The notes below the pieces were generated by a model, which ran no database searches, had not been told where the DNA came from, and saw nothing but the letters and a program-made list of their open reading frames with translations. The translations under genes and the position numbers were made by a program. 64,000 bases of DNA from Panacagrimonas sp963975245 (GTDB taxonomy: Bacteria > Pseudomonadota > Gammaproteobacteria > Nevskiales > Nevskiaceae), in assembly GCA_963975245.1 (NCBI GenBank), contig CAXBFJ010000001.1:248001-312000 (forward strand), in the 5' to 3' direction. This document shows, one piece after another, positions 15,455 through 24,222 of the stretch. Each line of letters opens with the position of its first letter. The stretch's first letter is position 1.

Positions 15455-16810
15455 ATGATACTGACCTGCATGATTCGCGCATTGCGCTGCGCACCTGTGA
15501 CCCGTTTCGCACGGGCCTTTCTCGGTTTGACGCTTATGGTTTGTCTGGCAATGGGGGCTGCGCGGGCTGAAGGCGCGCTTGTCGGGTCGTGTGAATCATG
15601 GCCGGCTTGGGAATCGTTCAAGGCTAGCTTCATCAGTGACGATGGTCGGGTAATTGACCCCATGCATGCCGATCAACGCACGGTGTCTGAGGGTCAGGCC
15701 TATGCCATGTTGTTTGCGCTGATCGGCAATGACCGCGACAGCTTTGATCGTTTGCTGAACTGGACACAGGACAATCTCTCTCAAGGCGATCTGACAAAGC
15801 ATCTTCCAGCCTGGCTCTGGGGCCTGCATGCCGTCCCTGAGGCTGAGCAGGATGTGACGGATGAAGCTGTCAGCGAGCTCGCATCTGCAGCGAAACAGGC
15901 CGAACTACTGCCGGAAGGTGCTGACGTCGCGCCGCCGGAAGCAGATGAGCCGGAAGTTGAAAAAACCTGGGGCGTGATCGACGCCAATGCCGCCAGCGAT
16001 GCTGATGTCTGGATCGCCTATGCGCTGCTGGAGGCTGGGCGCCTGTGGTCGGACCCGGCCTACACCGCCGTGGGCGAGAAGATGATCGCCAATATCAAGC
16101 GCAGGGAGGTCATGAAGCTGCCCGGTCTGGGCCGTGTCCTGATGCCCGCACCGTATGGTTTCGTGGAAACAAAGCAGCGGTATCGCATCAATCCCAGTTA
16201 TCTGGCGCTGCAGCCCTTGCGCCACTTTCTGGTGCATACGGGCGACCCGGTCTGGCAGGAAGTGCTGGACACTTCCCGAAGAATTCTCATTGATGCTGCG
16301 CCACGCGGTCTTGCCGGAGATTGGGTGCTGTGGAAAACGCAGAGCGGCTTTCAGGCGGACGAAAAATCTGTCGCTGCCGGTAGCTATGACAGCATCCGGG
16401 TCTACCTGTGGCTGGGCATGCTTCACGCCGCTGATCCGGACCGTGCAGATCTGCTCGCGCATCACGCGCCTCTGAGGAGCCTGCTGGATGTACGTGGGCG
16501 TCCTCCTGAATTTATCGATATCAACACTGGACAAACGCGCGGTATCGGCCCGGGCGGCTTCTCTGCCGCCTTGCTGCCGTTCTTCTCGGCGCGTGGTGAG
16601 GTTCTGCCTTTGCTGCAGCAGAAAATACATATGGCCATGCACAGCGCGAGTGACCAGCCGCGCTACTACGATCAGGTGCTGAGGCTGTTCGGCCACGGTT
16701 GGGACCAGGGGCGCTACCGCTTCGGTGAGAAGGGCTCGCTGCATCCGTATTGGGAGCAGATGTGCGGTCCCAACCCGATTCCATTTGCGTCGCCGGCGCC
16801 TGCCCGGTAA
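15455..16810 (+). CDS. Exported glycosyl hydrolase family 8 (endoglucanase, BcsZ-like)
   Basis: This 451-residue exported enzyme matches the periplasmic cellulases that trim nascent cellulose. After a signal peptide (to about AARA, residue 38) come the family signatures: SEGQAYAMLFAL with the acid Glu79, LPAWLWG, NAASDADVWIAYALLEAGRLW, and SYDSIRVYLWLGM with the base Asp. An acidic, Ala/Glu/Pro-rich insertion at about residues 125-170 separates LPAWLWG from the SDADVW block, where BcsZ has only a short loop. It starts two bases after uvrB, and no bcsA/B/C genes are in the window, so the substrate could be another beta-1,4-glucan. ATG 15470 is an alternative start. Confidence 0.9.
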   Translation: MILTCMIRALRCAPVTRFARAFLGLTLMVCLAMGAARAEGALVGSCESWPAWESFKASFISDDGRVIDPMHADQRTVSEGQAYAMLFALIGNDRDSFDRLLNWTQDNLSQGDLTKHLPAWLWGLHAVPEAEQDVTDEAVSELASAAKQAELLPEGADVAPPEADEPEVEKTWGVIDANAASDADVWIAYALLEAGRLWSDPAYTAVGEKMIANIKRREVMKLPGLGRVLMPAPYGFVETKQRYRINPSYLALQPLRHFLVHTGDPVWQEVLDTSRRILIDAAPRGLAGDWVLWKTQSGFQADEKSVAAGSYDSIRVYLWLGMLHAADPDRADLLAHHAPLRSLLDVRGRPPEFIDINTGQTRGIGPGGFSAALLPFFSARGEVLPLLQQKIHMAMHSASDQPRYYDQVLRLFGHGWDQGRYRFGEKGSLHPYWEQMCGPNPIPFASPAPAR

Positions 16811-16833
16811 TCTTCGCGCCCCTGCATTGCAGC

Positions 16834-16910
16834 AGGCGCGTAGCTCAGCTGGTTAGAGCACTACCTTGACATGGTAGGGGTCGGAGGTTCGAGTCCTCTC
16901 GCGCCTACCA
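16834..16910 (+). tRNA. tRNA-Val (anticodon GAC)
   Basis: The acceptor AGGCGCG pairs with CGCGCCT, followed by discriminator A and an encoded CCA. The D-arm GCTCAGCTGGTTAGAGC, the anticodon stem CTACC/GGTAG with loop TTGACAT (anticodon GAC, Val), and the T-arm GGAGGTTCGAGTCCTC are in standard order, 77 nt in total. It is a single tRNA gene between the cellulase and the MipA/OmpV gene. Confidence 0.97.
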
Positions 16911-16935
16911 ATTCATTGAAATTTCAATGAATTGG
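16908..16935. repeat. Perfect 28-bp palindrome starting in the tRNA-Val CCA end
   Basis: The arms CCAATTCATTGAAA and TTTCAATGAATTGG are exact complements with no spacer. The left arm uses the tRNA's own CCA. As RNA it would form a long AT-rich hairpin directly after the tRNA, possibly for 3' processing or termination, but it has no U-run. A perfect spacer-free palindrome of this size is rare by chance. Confidence 0.85.
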
Positions 16936-16938
16936 AGC

Positions 16939-16960
16939 GCTCATTCTTTGAGTAATGAGC
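16939..16960. repeat. 7-bp inverted repeat, possible terminator between tRNA-Val and MipA gene
   Basis: GCTCATT and AATGAGC flank an 8-base loop containing TTTGAGT. It lies four bases after the 28-bp palindrome, 12 bp before the end of the convergent MipA/OmpV gene, and could act with it as a terminator in both directions. Confidence 0.35.
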
Positions 16961-16971
16961 CCTAGCCCTGA

Positions 16972-17820
16972 TTACTCAGCGGCGATGGGCCTGATCCAGG
17001 TCCAAAAGGTATAGAACAACCCCACGCCGATGACGGTGCTGCTGTCGCGCTCGACCAGCGGGCTGTCCTCGAACCGGGCCCCATCAAGCCGGTCATGCGT
17101 GATGCGCAAACCAAAGCGCCAGGGACCACGGCGCAGGCCCATGTAGGCCGTGCCGCGCAAACCGTTGTAACCCCCGCCGGGATCGTAGGCCGGACGATCG
17201 GGCAGGGCGTACTGGGTTTCCACCTGGTAGAAGTAGCGATGATATTTGCGGCTTGCCCACACGGGCCCGATGCCGGCGGAGGTTTCGACTTCCCAGGCAC
17301 CATGCTGGCGCTCGCGCTCAAAGTGCAGATTCGGATTGGCAATCCAGCCGATGTTTTCCGTCTCGCTCAGGTCAGAGGCCACCGCAGCCCGCACCGGCAG
17401 GCGCAGTTCCCAGTCACCCCCACGCTCTGAAAATCTCCAGTCCAGGGATGGGCCTAGCTCGAAGGTGGGCAGGAGATCAGGCATTCCGCGTCGGGTGGTC
17501 TGCTCGCTGTCGTTGCCGGGCAGAGCGCCGGAGCCGCTCAGACGAATCTGAAGATTCTCCAGGTTGAGCAACTTGGCGACGAGACCTTCGCGCGTCAGCT
17601 GCAGCTTTCGACTCTCGTACGCAACATAGGGCAGGGGTAGTGCCAGGCTGTCCGTTTCGGCGGAGCCGCGATAGTCGGGTCGGCTCAGAACCCCGAATCC
17701 TCCACCAATGGTGAGCCGTGAGGCCTCGCCCGGCTGCAGACTATTGGCCGCCATTGTGGAGGAGTGAGACAGGCAAAAGCTGGCAGCGGCGAGGCCGATG
17801 CCGAGGCTTCGCAATGTCAT
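16972..17820 (-). CDS. MipA/OmpV family outer-membrane protein
   Basis: This 282-residue protein has a signal peptide (to about MAANS) followed by IGGGFGVLSRPDYRGSAETD, the characteristic opening of the MipA/OmpV family, in which the barrel begins with a GxG-rich strand and a P-x-Y-x-GS turn. Alternating strands with aromatic girdle residues follow, ending GVGLFYTFWTW. Family members are outer-membrane barrels, some acting as scaffolds for peptidoglycan enzymes (MipA) or as osmotic porin-like proteins. The start is at 17820; only 27 bp separate it from the amidase stop, so the two are probably one operon. Confidence 0.88.
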   Translation of the reverse strand: MTLRSLGIGLAAASFCLSHSSTMAANSLQPGEASRLTIGGGFGVLSRPDYRGSAETDSLALPLPYVAYESRKLQLTREGLVAKLLNLENLQIRLSGSGALPGNDSEQTTRRGMPDLLPTFELGPSLDWRFSERGGDWELRLPVRAAVASDLSETENIGWIANPNLHFERERQHGAWEVETSAGIGPVWASRKYHRYFYQVETQYALPDRPAYDPGGGYNGLRGTAYMGLRRGPWRFGLRITHDRLDGARFEDSPLVERDSSTVIGVGLFYTFWTWIRPIAAE

Positions 17821-17847
17821 GAGGGGGAGAATACCGAAGTGGAATTC

Positions 17848-19272
17848 TCAGAGTGCATCGGGGAAGACCCAACCACCGAACTGCTTTTCCAGTGCTTCTG
17901 CGACCGCAATGGTCAACGCATCATTGCCAGGTGCCGCGATGACTTGGGTGCCCAGCGGAAGGCCTTTCGCATTCAGGCCCAAAGGCACCTGCGTTGATGG
18001 AAAGCCCAGCACGTTGAAGATGCCGCAATAGGCGAAATCGAACGGCGTCATCAGCGGATGATTGTGACGCGGAGCCGGGCGTGTGTAGGGCGGATAGAGC
18101 AGAACGCCATCTTCTCCCAGTGTCTGGATCAGTTCGGCGCGCAGCTCTTTGCCCAGGCGGACCATCTTGTCAGGGTTCATGGGCAGCTGGTCGAGCGCAG
18201 CCAAGACCAGTGCGGGCAGGGTGTGCGGTGTCTTGCCAATTGGCCAGCGCATCAAATGCAATAGCGGACTGATGGCCGTGCCTTCACCGAGCTGTTTCGA
18301 GAAGGGCTCCGGACCTGTCGCCTTCATCATGGCCGACCAGATTTCGAAAGATTTCTTCAGAGAGGGCGGCCTTAGATAGCTCAATTGCTGTCCCTGATCC
18401 CCCAGCCAGCGAGCGGCGCGGGCCTGCGCATCGACCATGTCGCGGGAGACTTTGCGCCGGCCGTCATTTTCAATGGAGAAGATGCGCAGCTTGCCCAGCT
18501 CAACCTCTGCCGGGTCTCCTTTGAGCGTGCCGGTTTCGCAGATCGGATCAAGGCCGTCCGGACCGGCGAGGATGTTCAAGAGTGGCCACAGGTCCTGCGC
18601 GCGTCGCGCGATCGGACCAGTGACGCAGTTGAAGTTCATGTCGCCAGCGGGTTCCGGATATTGCCCGGTATTGGGCACGATGCCCGGTGTGGGTTTATGG
18701 CCGAAGACGCCGTTGAAGAACGCTGGAAAGCGAATGGAGCCGCCCACGTCTGCACCCAGACCAAAGGGCGAGGCCCCGGCGCCAATCAGGCTGCCTTCTC
18801 CGCCACTGGACCCGCCCGCAATATGACGCGGGTCGTAGGGGTTACCGGTACGGCCGTAGACCCGGTTATTGGTCTCCATCCACATGCATAACTCGGGCGT
18901 GTTGGAAAAGCCCATGACGATGGCGCCAGCTTCGCGCAGGCGGCTGACGGTTGGTGCTTCGGTCTGAGCCACAGCGTCTCGTCGCGACACCATGCCGGAA
19001 ACCTGCGGAAATCCCGTGAACGCAAAGTTTTCCTTGATGGAGCATGGCACGCCCAGCAGAGGTGGGAGGTCGTCACCGCCGGTCGCCAGTCTCTCGTCAG
19101 CTGCATCGGCTTCGGCGCGCGCCTCATCAAAACGAAACTGCACCATGGCGTTGATCTTTCCATTCACGGCAACGATGCGCGCAATGTGCGCGTCCACCAG
19201 CGCTCGAGAGCGAATCTGCCCACTACGCAGGCTTTGCGACATCTCTGTCGCAGACATTTTCAGCAGGTCCAT
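17848..19272 (-). CDS. Amidase signature family enzyme
   Basis: This 474-residue enzyme belongs to the amidase signature family, which hydrolyses amides through a Ser-cisSer-Lys triad. K80 (LGVPCSIKENFAF), S155 in the signature GGSSGGEGSLIGAGASPFGL, and nucleophile S179 in DVGGSIRFPA keep the usual spacing (K-75-S-24-S). No targeting signal is visible. The start was set at the ATG at 19272 (MDLLKMSATEMSQSLRSG), the usual first helix of the fold; the frame continues 41 codons upstream into the divergent promoter region. The substrate is unknown; GatA is unlikely because gatB/gatC are absent. Confidence 0.92.
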   Translation of the reverse strand: MDLLKMSATEMSQSLRSGQIRSRALVDAHIARIVAVNGKINAMVQFRFDEARAEADAADERLATGGDDLPPLLGVPCSIKENFAFTGFPQVSGMVSRRDAVAQTEAPTVSRLREAGAIVMGFSNTPELCMWMETNNRVYGRTGNPYDPRHIAGGSSGGEGSLIGAGASPFGLGADVGGSIRFPAFFNGVFGHKPTPGIVPNTGQYPEPAGDMNFNCVTGPIARRAQDLWPLLNILAGPDGLDPICETGTLKGDPAEVELGKLRIFSIENDGRRKVSRDMVDAQARAARWLGDQGQQLSYLRPPSLKKSFEIWSAMMKATGPEPFSKQLGEGTAISPLLHLMRWPIGKTPHTLPALVLAALDQLPMNPDKMVRLGKELRAELIQTLGEDGVLLYPPYTRPAPRHNHPLMTPFDFAYCGIFNVLGFPSTQVPLGLNAKGLPLGTQVIAAPGNDALTIAVAEALEKQFGGWVFPDAL

Positions 19273-19458
19273 CTGTCTTGGTGCTCCCCAGATCACGGGT
19301 GTGTCAGCCTGACATTGTGCCGTGTATTGCCGGTGCACAGCCCAAATACCAGGTCTCGGTACGCGTCTGCCAATATCGCCTGCACCTTGGGCCACCGCGT
19401 TTGGGGCGCAGGTCTGCCAGAATCTGGCAACTAGAAAAATTGATCACTTGAAGCTGAG

Positions 19459-21138
19459 ATGAGCAAGAAAGAGGAGAAACAGACGCTGCTGGATTGGTTC
19501 CATCATTGGGAGCTGACGCAGCCACAGGCTATTTACCTCACCCAGCCGCACAAGGGCGGGGTAACTGATTACACCTGGGCCGAGGTTTCCAATCAGGCTC
19601 GCCGCATGGCCGCGCACCTGAAGACACTCAAGCTCGCAAGCGGGAGCAGCATTGGCGTCCTGTCCAAGAACTGTGCGCACTGGATCATGGCGGACCTCGC
19701 CATATGGATGGCCGGGCATGTCAGCGTGCCCCTGTACACCACCTTGAACGCCGAGACCGGCCGCTACATTGTGGATCACGCCAGGATCAAACTGCTGTTT
19801 GTCGGCAAGCTCGACGAGCAGGATTGGGCAACATTGCAAGAAGGTCTGCCAGATACCTTGCCCCTGCTGGCCTTGCCCATAGGTGCGGATAGCAACATGC
19901 CGCAGTGGAGTGACATTGTCAGCCAGACGCAGCCCATCAAGGTGGCTGTGCGTCGCAAGCCTTCTCAGCTGGCTACCATCATCTACACCTCTGGCAGCAC
20001 CGGAAATCCCAAGGGCGTCAAGATCAGCTTCGATGCCATGCTCAGTTCCGCGCAGGGGCTTGCCCAACTCCTGCAGATCACCAACCGGGATCGAATGTTG
20101 TCCTATCTGCCGCTGGCCCATACGGCAGAGCGGGCAGCGGTGGAGGCGTCGTCGCTGCGCCATGGATTTCGTGTTTATTTTGCGGAGTCACTGCCCACCT
20201 TTGCCGAGGACCTGAAACGTGCGCGACCGACGCTGTTCTTCTCGGTGCCGCGTTTGTGGACGAAGTTCTATCAGGCTATCCAGCAGAAGTTGCCGACCGC
20301 GCGACAGAAACTCTTGTTCCGTACGCCGGTTATTGGCGGCATCGTGAAGCGAAAATTGCTGCAGGAGCTGGGGCTGGATCACACTCGCATTGCGATGACG
20401 GGCGCTGCGCCATTGGCTCCTGCCATCGTGAACTGGTATCGCGAGCTGGGCCTGGAGCTTCTGGAGGTCTATGGCATGAGTGAGAATTTCGCCTACTCAC
20501 ATGTCAGTCGTCCCGGGCAGGTGCGGGTAGGCACCGTCGGTCAGCCTGCGCCAGGTGTGCAGTGCCGAATTGCTGCTGACGGCGAGATACTCGTCAAAAG
20601 CCCTTGCACGATGATGGGTTATCACCGTAGCAAGGCGCAGACTGACAAGGCAATTGATGCCAAGGGCTGGTTGCATACGGGCGACCGCGGTGTGATCGAT
20701 GACAAGGGGCGCTTGCAGATCACCGGCCGGGTCAAGGATCTGTTCAAGACCAGCAAGGGAAAGTATGTGGCACCCGCGCCGATCGAGAATCAGCTGACGC
20801 ATCACGCCGCGATTGAAGCGGCCTGTGTGTCAGGTTCTGGGCGTCCGCAGCCTTATGCCTTGGCCGTGCTCAGCGAGGCGGCGAGGGAGCAACTGACTTC
20901 AGACGACCGTGGCAGGGCAGTTCTCGAACGCGAATTAGCGAACATGCTCGATGACATCAACAGCGAGCTGGAACCGCAGGAAGTGCTGGATTTCCTGGTG
21001 GTCGTGAAAGCACCTTGGGACATCGCCAATGGGTTTCTCACGCCGACCATGAAGATCAAGCGCAATGTCGTCGAAGCCCACTACGCCGCGCAGGTGGAAG
21101 GCTGGGCTTCTCGCCGCCGCAAGATTGTTTGGGAATAG
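19459..21138 (+). CDS. Long-chain acyl-CoA ligase-type AMP-binding protein
   Basis: This 559-residue adenylating enzyme has the P-loop-like TIIYTSGSTGNPKGVK (~170-185), YGMSENFAYSHVS (adenine binding), GWLHTGDRGVIDDKGRLQIT and GRVKDLFKTSKGKYVAPAPIEN, all of the long-chain ACS type, and a C-terminal extension with NGFLTPTMKIKRN in the catalytic lysine region. It probably makes fatty acyl-CoA or acyl-AMP in the cytoplasm or at the inner membrane. Its TAG is followed directly by the ATG of the PhaC-like gene, so the pair is tightly coupled and likely works in sequence. Confidence 0.93.
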   Translation: MSKKEEKQTLLDWFHHWELTQPQAIYLTQPHKGGVTDYTWAEVSNQARRMAAHLKTLKLASGSSIGVLSKNCAHWIMADLAIWMAGHVSVPLYTTLNAETGRYIVDHARIKLLFVGKLDEQDWATLQEGLPDTLPLLALPIGADSNMPQWSDIVSQTQPIKVAVRRKPSQLATIIYTSGSTGNPKGVKISFDAMLSSAQGLAQLLQITNRDRMLSYLPLAHTAERAAVEASSLRHGFRVYFAESLPTFAEDLKRARPTLFFSVPRLWTKFYQAIQQKLPTARQKLLFRTPVIGGIVKRKLLQELGLDHTRIAMTGAAPLAPAIVNWYRELGLELLEVYGMSENFAYSHVSRPGQVRVGTVGQPAPGVQCRIAADGEILVKSPCTMMGYHRSKAQTDKAIDAKGWLHTGDRGVIDDKGRLQITGRVKDLFKTSKGKYVAPAPIENQLTHHAAIEAACVSGSGRPQPYALAVLSEAAREQLTSDDRGRAVLERELANMLDDINSELEPQEVLDFLVVVKAPWDIANGFLTPTMKIKRNVVEAHYAAQVEGWASRRRKIVWE

Positions 21139-22377
21139 ATGATGGCCATTCTTAAGAGACTGAAGGATCAGGGGCTGGCACTGAACGAACGCGTGGCAGC
21201 CGTAGCGAACAATGCCTTCGATCGTATTTTCATGCCGGGCACCATGGTGCACTCAGAGCAGACCACTCACGAGGTGATTCACACCTACGGCATTACCTCG
21301 GTGCGGTATTACCCGCCGCTGGACGAGAGCGAAATCCAGCTCTGTGACGGCAGTAGCATGCCCACGCAGGAAGAATCCAGGGGCGTGCCACTGGTTTTGG
21401 TGCCGCCACTGGCCGCGCGACACACCATCTTCGACCTCATGCCCAATCGCAGTCTGGTCAAGTATTTTGTTGCACGTGGGTATCGCGTGTATCTCATCGA
21501 CTGGGGCGAGCCGGGCCGCGAGCAGGCGCACTATGGTTTGTCGGATTACGTCAACGATCTGATGCCCGAGGCGCTCAAGCGGATTCGCGAACATTCGCAG
21601 GTTCAGGACCTGACATTGTTTGGCTGGTGTCTGGGCGGACTCTTCAGCCTGATGTATGCCGGCATTTCAGATGATCAGCATCTGAGAAATATCGTCACCG
21701 TGGCCAGCCCGATTGATACGCGACAGGGCAGCATCATGGGGCAGTTGACGGCGGCCCTGATGAAGCCGGCGGAGATGGTGCGCAAGTTCACCAGTTTCAG
21801 ATTGCATGACCTTGCGCCTGAAAAACTGAGTATTCCGGGTTGGGCGAATTCACTGGCATTCAAACTCACTAATCCGGTGGGCAGCATCACCACATATTGG
21901 GATCTGGTCCTGCGCTTGTGGGATCGGGAATTCGTCGAAAGCCACACCACGACGTCCAGTTTTCTGAACAACATGCTGGCGTATCCGGGGCGGCTGGTGC
22001 AGGACATGTTCGTGAAATTTGCGATCGACAACGACTTGTCCCGCGGCAGCATCGAGCTCGATGGGCAGATCATGGAGTTCAGCAGGATCACCTGTTCCGT
22101 GCTGATTTTTGCAGGTCAGACTGACACGCTTGTGACGCCGGATGCGGCCAGAAAGAGTCTTGAACTGGTCGCTTCAGAAGACAAGCAGTATCAGCTCGCC
22201 GCAGGCGGACACATGGGCGTTCTGGCCGGCTCCAAGGCACAGGATCAGGTGTGGTCGGTGGCAGCCGACTGGCTCGATACACGATCTGACCTGGTGAAGC
22301 CCCGCACCGCGGGAAGAGCTGAGACCGAGCGCAAGCTGCGTCGTCGCAAACGTTTGCAGGACGATCCCGGTTTCTGA
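21139..22377 (+). CDS. PhaC-like alpha/beta hydrolase (class III polyhydroxyalkanoate synthase family)
   Basis: This 412-residue alpha/beta hydrolase has the PHA-synthase lipase-like box FGWCLGG with Cys164 as nucleophile, and later FAGQTDTLVTPDAA (Asp) and AAGGHMGVLAG (His), completing a Cys-Asp-His triad. The segment VPLVLVPPLAARHTIFDLMP and VYLIDWGEPGREQ also match class III PhaC. Class III synthases normally need PhaE, which is not seen, and the protein has a basic C-terminal tail (RKLRRRKRLQD). It may therefore be a synthase working alone or an acyltransferase/hydrolase of the family. It begins with no gap after the acyl-CoA ligase. Confidence 0.85.
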   Translation: MMAILKRLKDQGLALNERVAAVANNAFDRIFMPGTMVHSEQTTHEVIHTYGITSVRYYPPLDESEIQLCDGSSMPTQEESRGVPLVLVPPLAARHTIFDLMPNRSLVKYFVARGYRVYLIDWGEPGREQAHYGLSDYVNDLMPEALKRIREHSQVQDLTLFGWCLGGLFSLMYAGISDDQHLRNIVTVASPIDTRQGSIMGQLTAALMKPAEMVRKFTSFRLHDLAPEKLSIPGWANSLAFKLTNPVGSITTYWDLVLRLWDREFVESHTTTSSFLNNMLAYPGRLVQDMFVKFAIDNDLSRGSIELDGQIMEFSRITCSVLIFAGQTDTLVTPDAARKSLELVASEDKQYQLAAGGHMGVLAGSKAQDQVWSVAADWLDTRSDLVKPRTAGRAETERKLRRRKRLQDDPGF

Positions 22378-22463
22378 GGATAGTATCTGCTGCATCCCCG
22401 CCCGTACCCAATATATGCCATCGGCCGCAATGCCTCAGATGTTGCGCGCGCGCGGCATTGATT

Positions 22464-22498
22464 CTGCCATCAAAGCGTCATTGATCACGATCTAGCAT
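22464..22498 (+). promoter_or_regulatory. Pho-box-like site and -10 element upstream of the phosphate operon
   Basis: CTGCCAT-CAAA-GCGTCAT matches the PhoB direct repeat CTGTCAT-N4-CTGTCAT at 11 of 14 arm positions. TAGCAT begins 11 bp after it, where the -10 of PhoB-dependent promoters lies. It is followed by the Pit transporter and ppk2 genes. Prediction by eye only. Confidence 0.5.
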
Positions 22499-22565
22499 TT
22501 GGGCTCGGGCTTGGCGACTGGGGTTTCGGGCCCGGTGATCCATGACATCAAGGGGCGTGCGCACC

Positions 22566-24170
22566 ATGGCAGATCAAGCGGTTTCACCCAACGCTGCCGG
22601 AAACGATATTCCGCGCGTATCGAACACCAGCCTTTTCTTCGCGCTTCTGCTGATTGCAGTGAGCGGCTACTTCATGGTTTGGGGTCTGGATTACACCAAC
22701 TACAACCATGTTGCACTCTTTGTGCTCGCCACCTTGTTTGGCATCTTCATGGCTTTCAATATTGGCGGAAACGACGTCGCCAATTCATTTGGAACCAGCG
22801 TCGGTGCCGGGACGCTGATGATCAAACAGGCTTTGGTTGTTGCCGCGATATTCGAGGTCAGTGGCGCGGTGCTCGCCGGAGGCGAAGTCACCAAGACCAT
22901 TCGAAAAGGCATTGTGGATCTGTCAGGTATGACGGTCGATCCGATGCAGTTCGTGTACATCATGATGGCGGCGCTGCTCGCTGCGGCGCTCTGGCTGCTA
23001 TTTGCAACCAAGAAGGGATGGCCAGTTTCAACCACCCATTCGATCATCGGCGGTATTGTCGGCAGCTCAATTGCCCTAGGCGTTGTGCTGTCCGGGGCAG
23101 ATGCAGCTTTGTCCCTGGTCCATTGGGGACAAATTGCTTCCATTGCGGTGTCCTGGGTTTTGTCACCGCTGTTGGGCGGCGCAGTGGCATACCTGCTCTT
23201 CTTTCATATCAAGAAGCACATTCTTCGCTACAACGAAGAGGCGGAGCAGGAGCTGAAATCCATTAAGAGCCTGAAGCTCGAGCACAAGCAAACGCACAAA
23301 CAAGCCTTTGAAAGGCTCAGCGAACTCCAGCAGCTGGCGTATACCAATGCGATGGTGCGCGATGCTCAGGCCCTGTCTGAAGCCGATTTCCAGCCAGAGG
23401 AGCTAGAGTCAGATTATTACAAGGGGCTGCGCGATATCGAGGCGCGACGCGACAACATCGACGCCTACAAGGCACTTGAGAACTGGGTGCCGTTGATAGC
23501 GGCACTGGGCGGCATGATCATCACCAGCATGCTCTTGTTCAAGGGGCTGAAGAACCTCGAGCTGGGGCTGAGTACGCTCAACAACTTCATGATCATGATC
23601 ATGGTGGGCGCTGCCATCTGGATGGCAACCTATATTTTTGCCAAGACGCTCAAGGGCGAAGATCTCAATCGCTCAACCTTTCTCATGTTCAGTTGGATGC
23701 AGGTTTTTACGGCATCTGGATTTGCGTTCAGCCATGGCTCTAATGACATTGCCAACGCCATCGGCCCGTTTGCGGCCATCCTGGATGTGCTGCGCACCGA
23801 CGCTGTTGGCGCGCAGGCGGCTGTGCCGATGGTAGCCATGGTGACCTTTGGCGTGGCGCTGATCGCCGGACTTTGGTTTATCGGAAAGGAAGTCATACAG
23901 ACCGTCGGGCATGATCTGACGGCCATGCATCCGTCGTCAGGTTTTGCAGCTGAACTGGCCGCGGCCACGGTGGTTATGGCGGCGTCGTTGATGGGCCTTC
24001 CGGTATCTAGCACGCACATTCTCATCGGCGCGGTGCTCGGCGTGGGCATGGTCAATCGCAATGCAAACTGGAAGTTGATGAAGCCCATCGCGCTGGCATG
24101 GGTCATCACGCTTCCCGCGGCCGCAATCATCAGCGCAATCGCATTCCTAGTGCTACGCAGCATTTTCTGA
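22566..24170 (+). CDS. Inorganic phosphate transporter, Pit family
   Basis: This 534-residue inner-membrane protein imports phosphate (as metal-phosphate) using the proton or sodium gradient. The duplicated family signature is present in both halves: FNIGGNDVANSFGTSVGAG and FSHGSNDIANAIGPFAA. About ten membrane helices are interrupted by a charged, coiled-coil-like cytoplasmic loop (about residues 215-305). The ATG at 22566 was preferred because AGGGG precedes it; an ATG at 22542 in the same frame lacks a site. It is preceded by a Pho-box-like site and followed by ppk2, so both genes serve phosphate storage. Confidence 0.93.
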   Translation: MADQAVSPNAAGNDIPRVSNTSLFFALLLIAVSGYFMVWGLDYTNYNHVALFVLATLFGIFMAFNIGGNDVANSFGTSVGAGTLMIKQALVVAAIFEVSGAVLAGGEVTKTIRKGIVDLSGMTVDPMQFVYIMMAALLAAALWLLFATKKGWPVSTTHSIIGGIVGSSIALGVVLSGADAALSLVHWGQIASIAVSWVLSPLLGGAVAYLLFFHIKKHILRYNEEAEQELKSIKSLKLEHKQTHKQAFERLSELQQLAYTNAMVRDAQALSEADFQPEELESDYYKGLRDIEARRDNIDAYKALENWVPLIAALGGMIITSMLLFKGLKNLELGLSTLNNFMIMIMVGAAIWMATYIFAKTLKGEDLNRSTFLMFSWMQVFTASGFAFSHGSNDIANAIGPFAAILDVLRTDAVGAQAAVPMVAMVTFGVALIAGLWFIGKEVIQTVGHDLTAMHPSSGFAAELAAATVVMAASLMGLPVSSTHILIGAVLGVGMVNRNANWKLMKPIALAWVITLPAAAIISAIAFLVLRSIF

Positions 24171-24198
24171 AGAGCCGGGACGGCGTTTCATGCACGAT

Positions 24199-24222
24199 GG
24201 TTTCGCGACCGATCGCGAAACC
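24199..24222 (+). repeat. Hairpin in the Pit-ppk2 spacer
   Basis: GGTTTCGCGA and its exact complement flank a CCGA loop, 18 bases before the ppk2 start. The stem extends with one bulge to ATGG/CCAT. No U-run follows, so an mRNA-processing or translation-control element is more likely than a terminator. Confidence 0.5.

Noticed and set aside
15905..16744. 279-codon minus-strand frame opposite the cellulase
   Set aside because: Antisense shadow of a GC-rich gene; no start signal and no protein-like composition.
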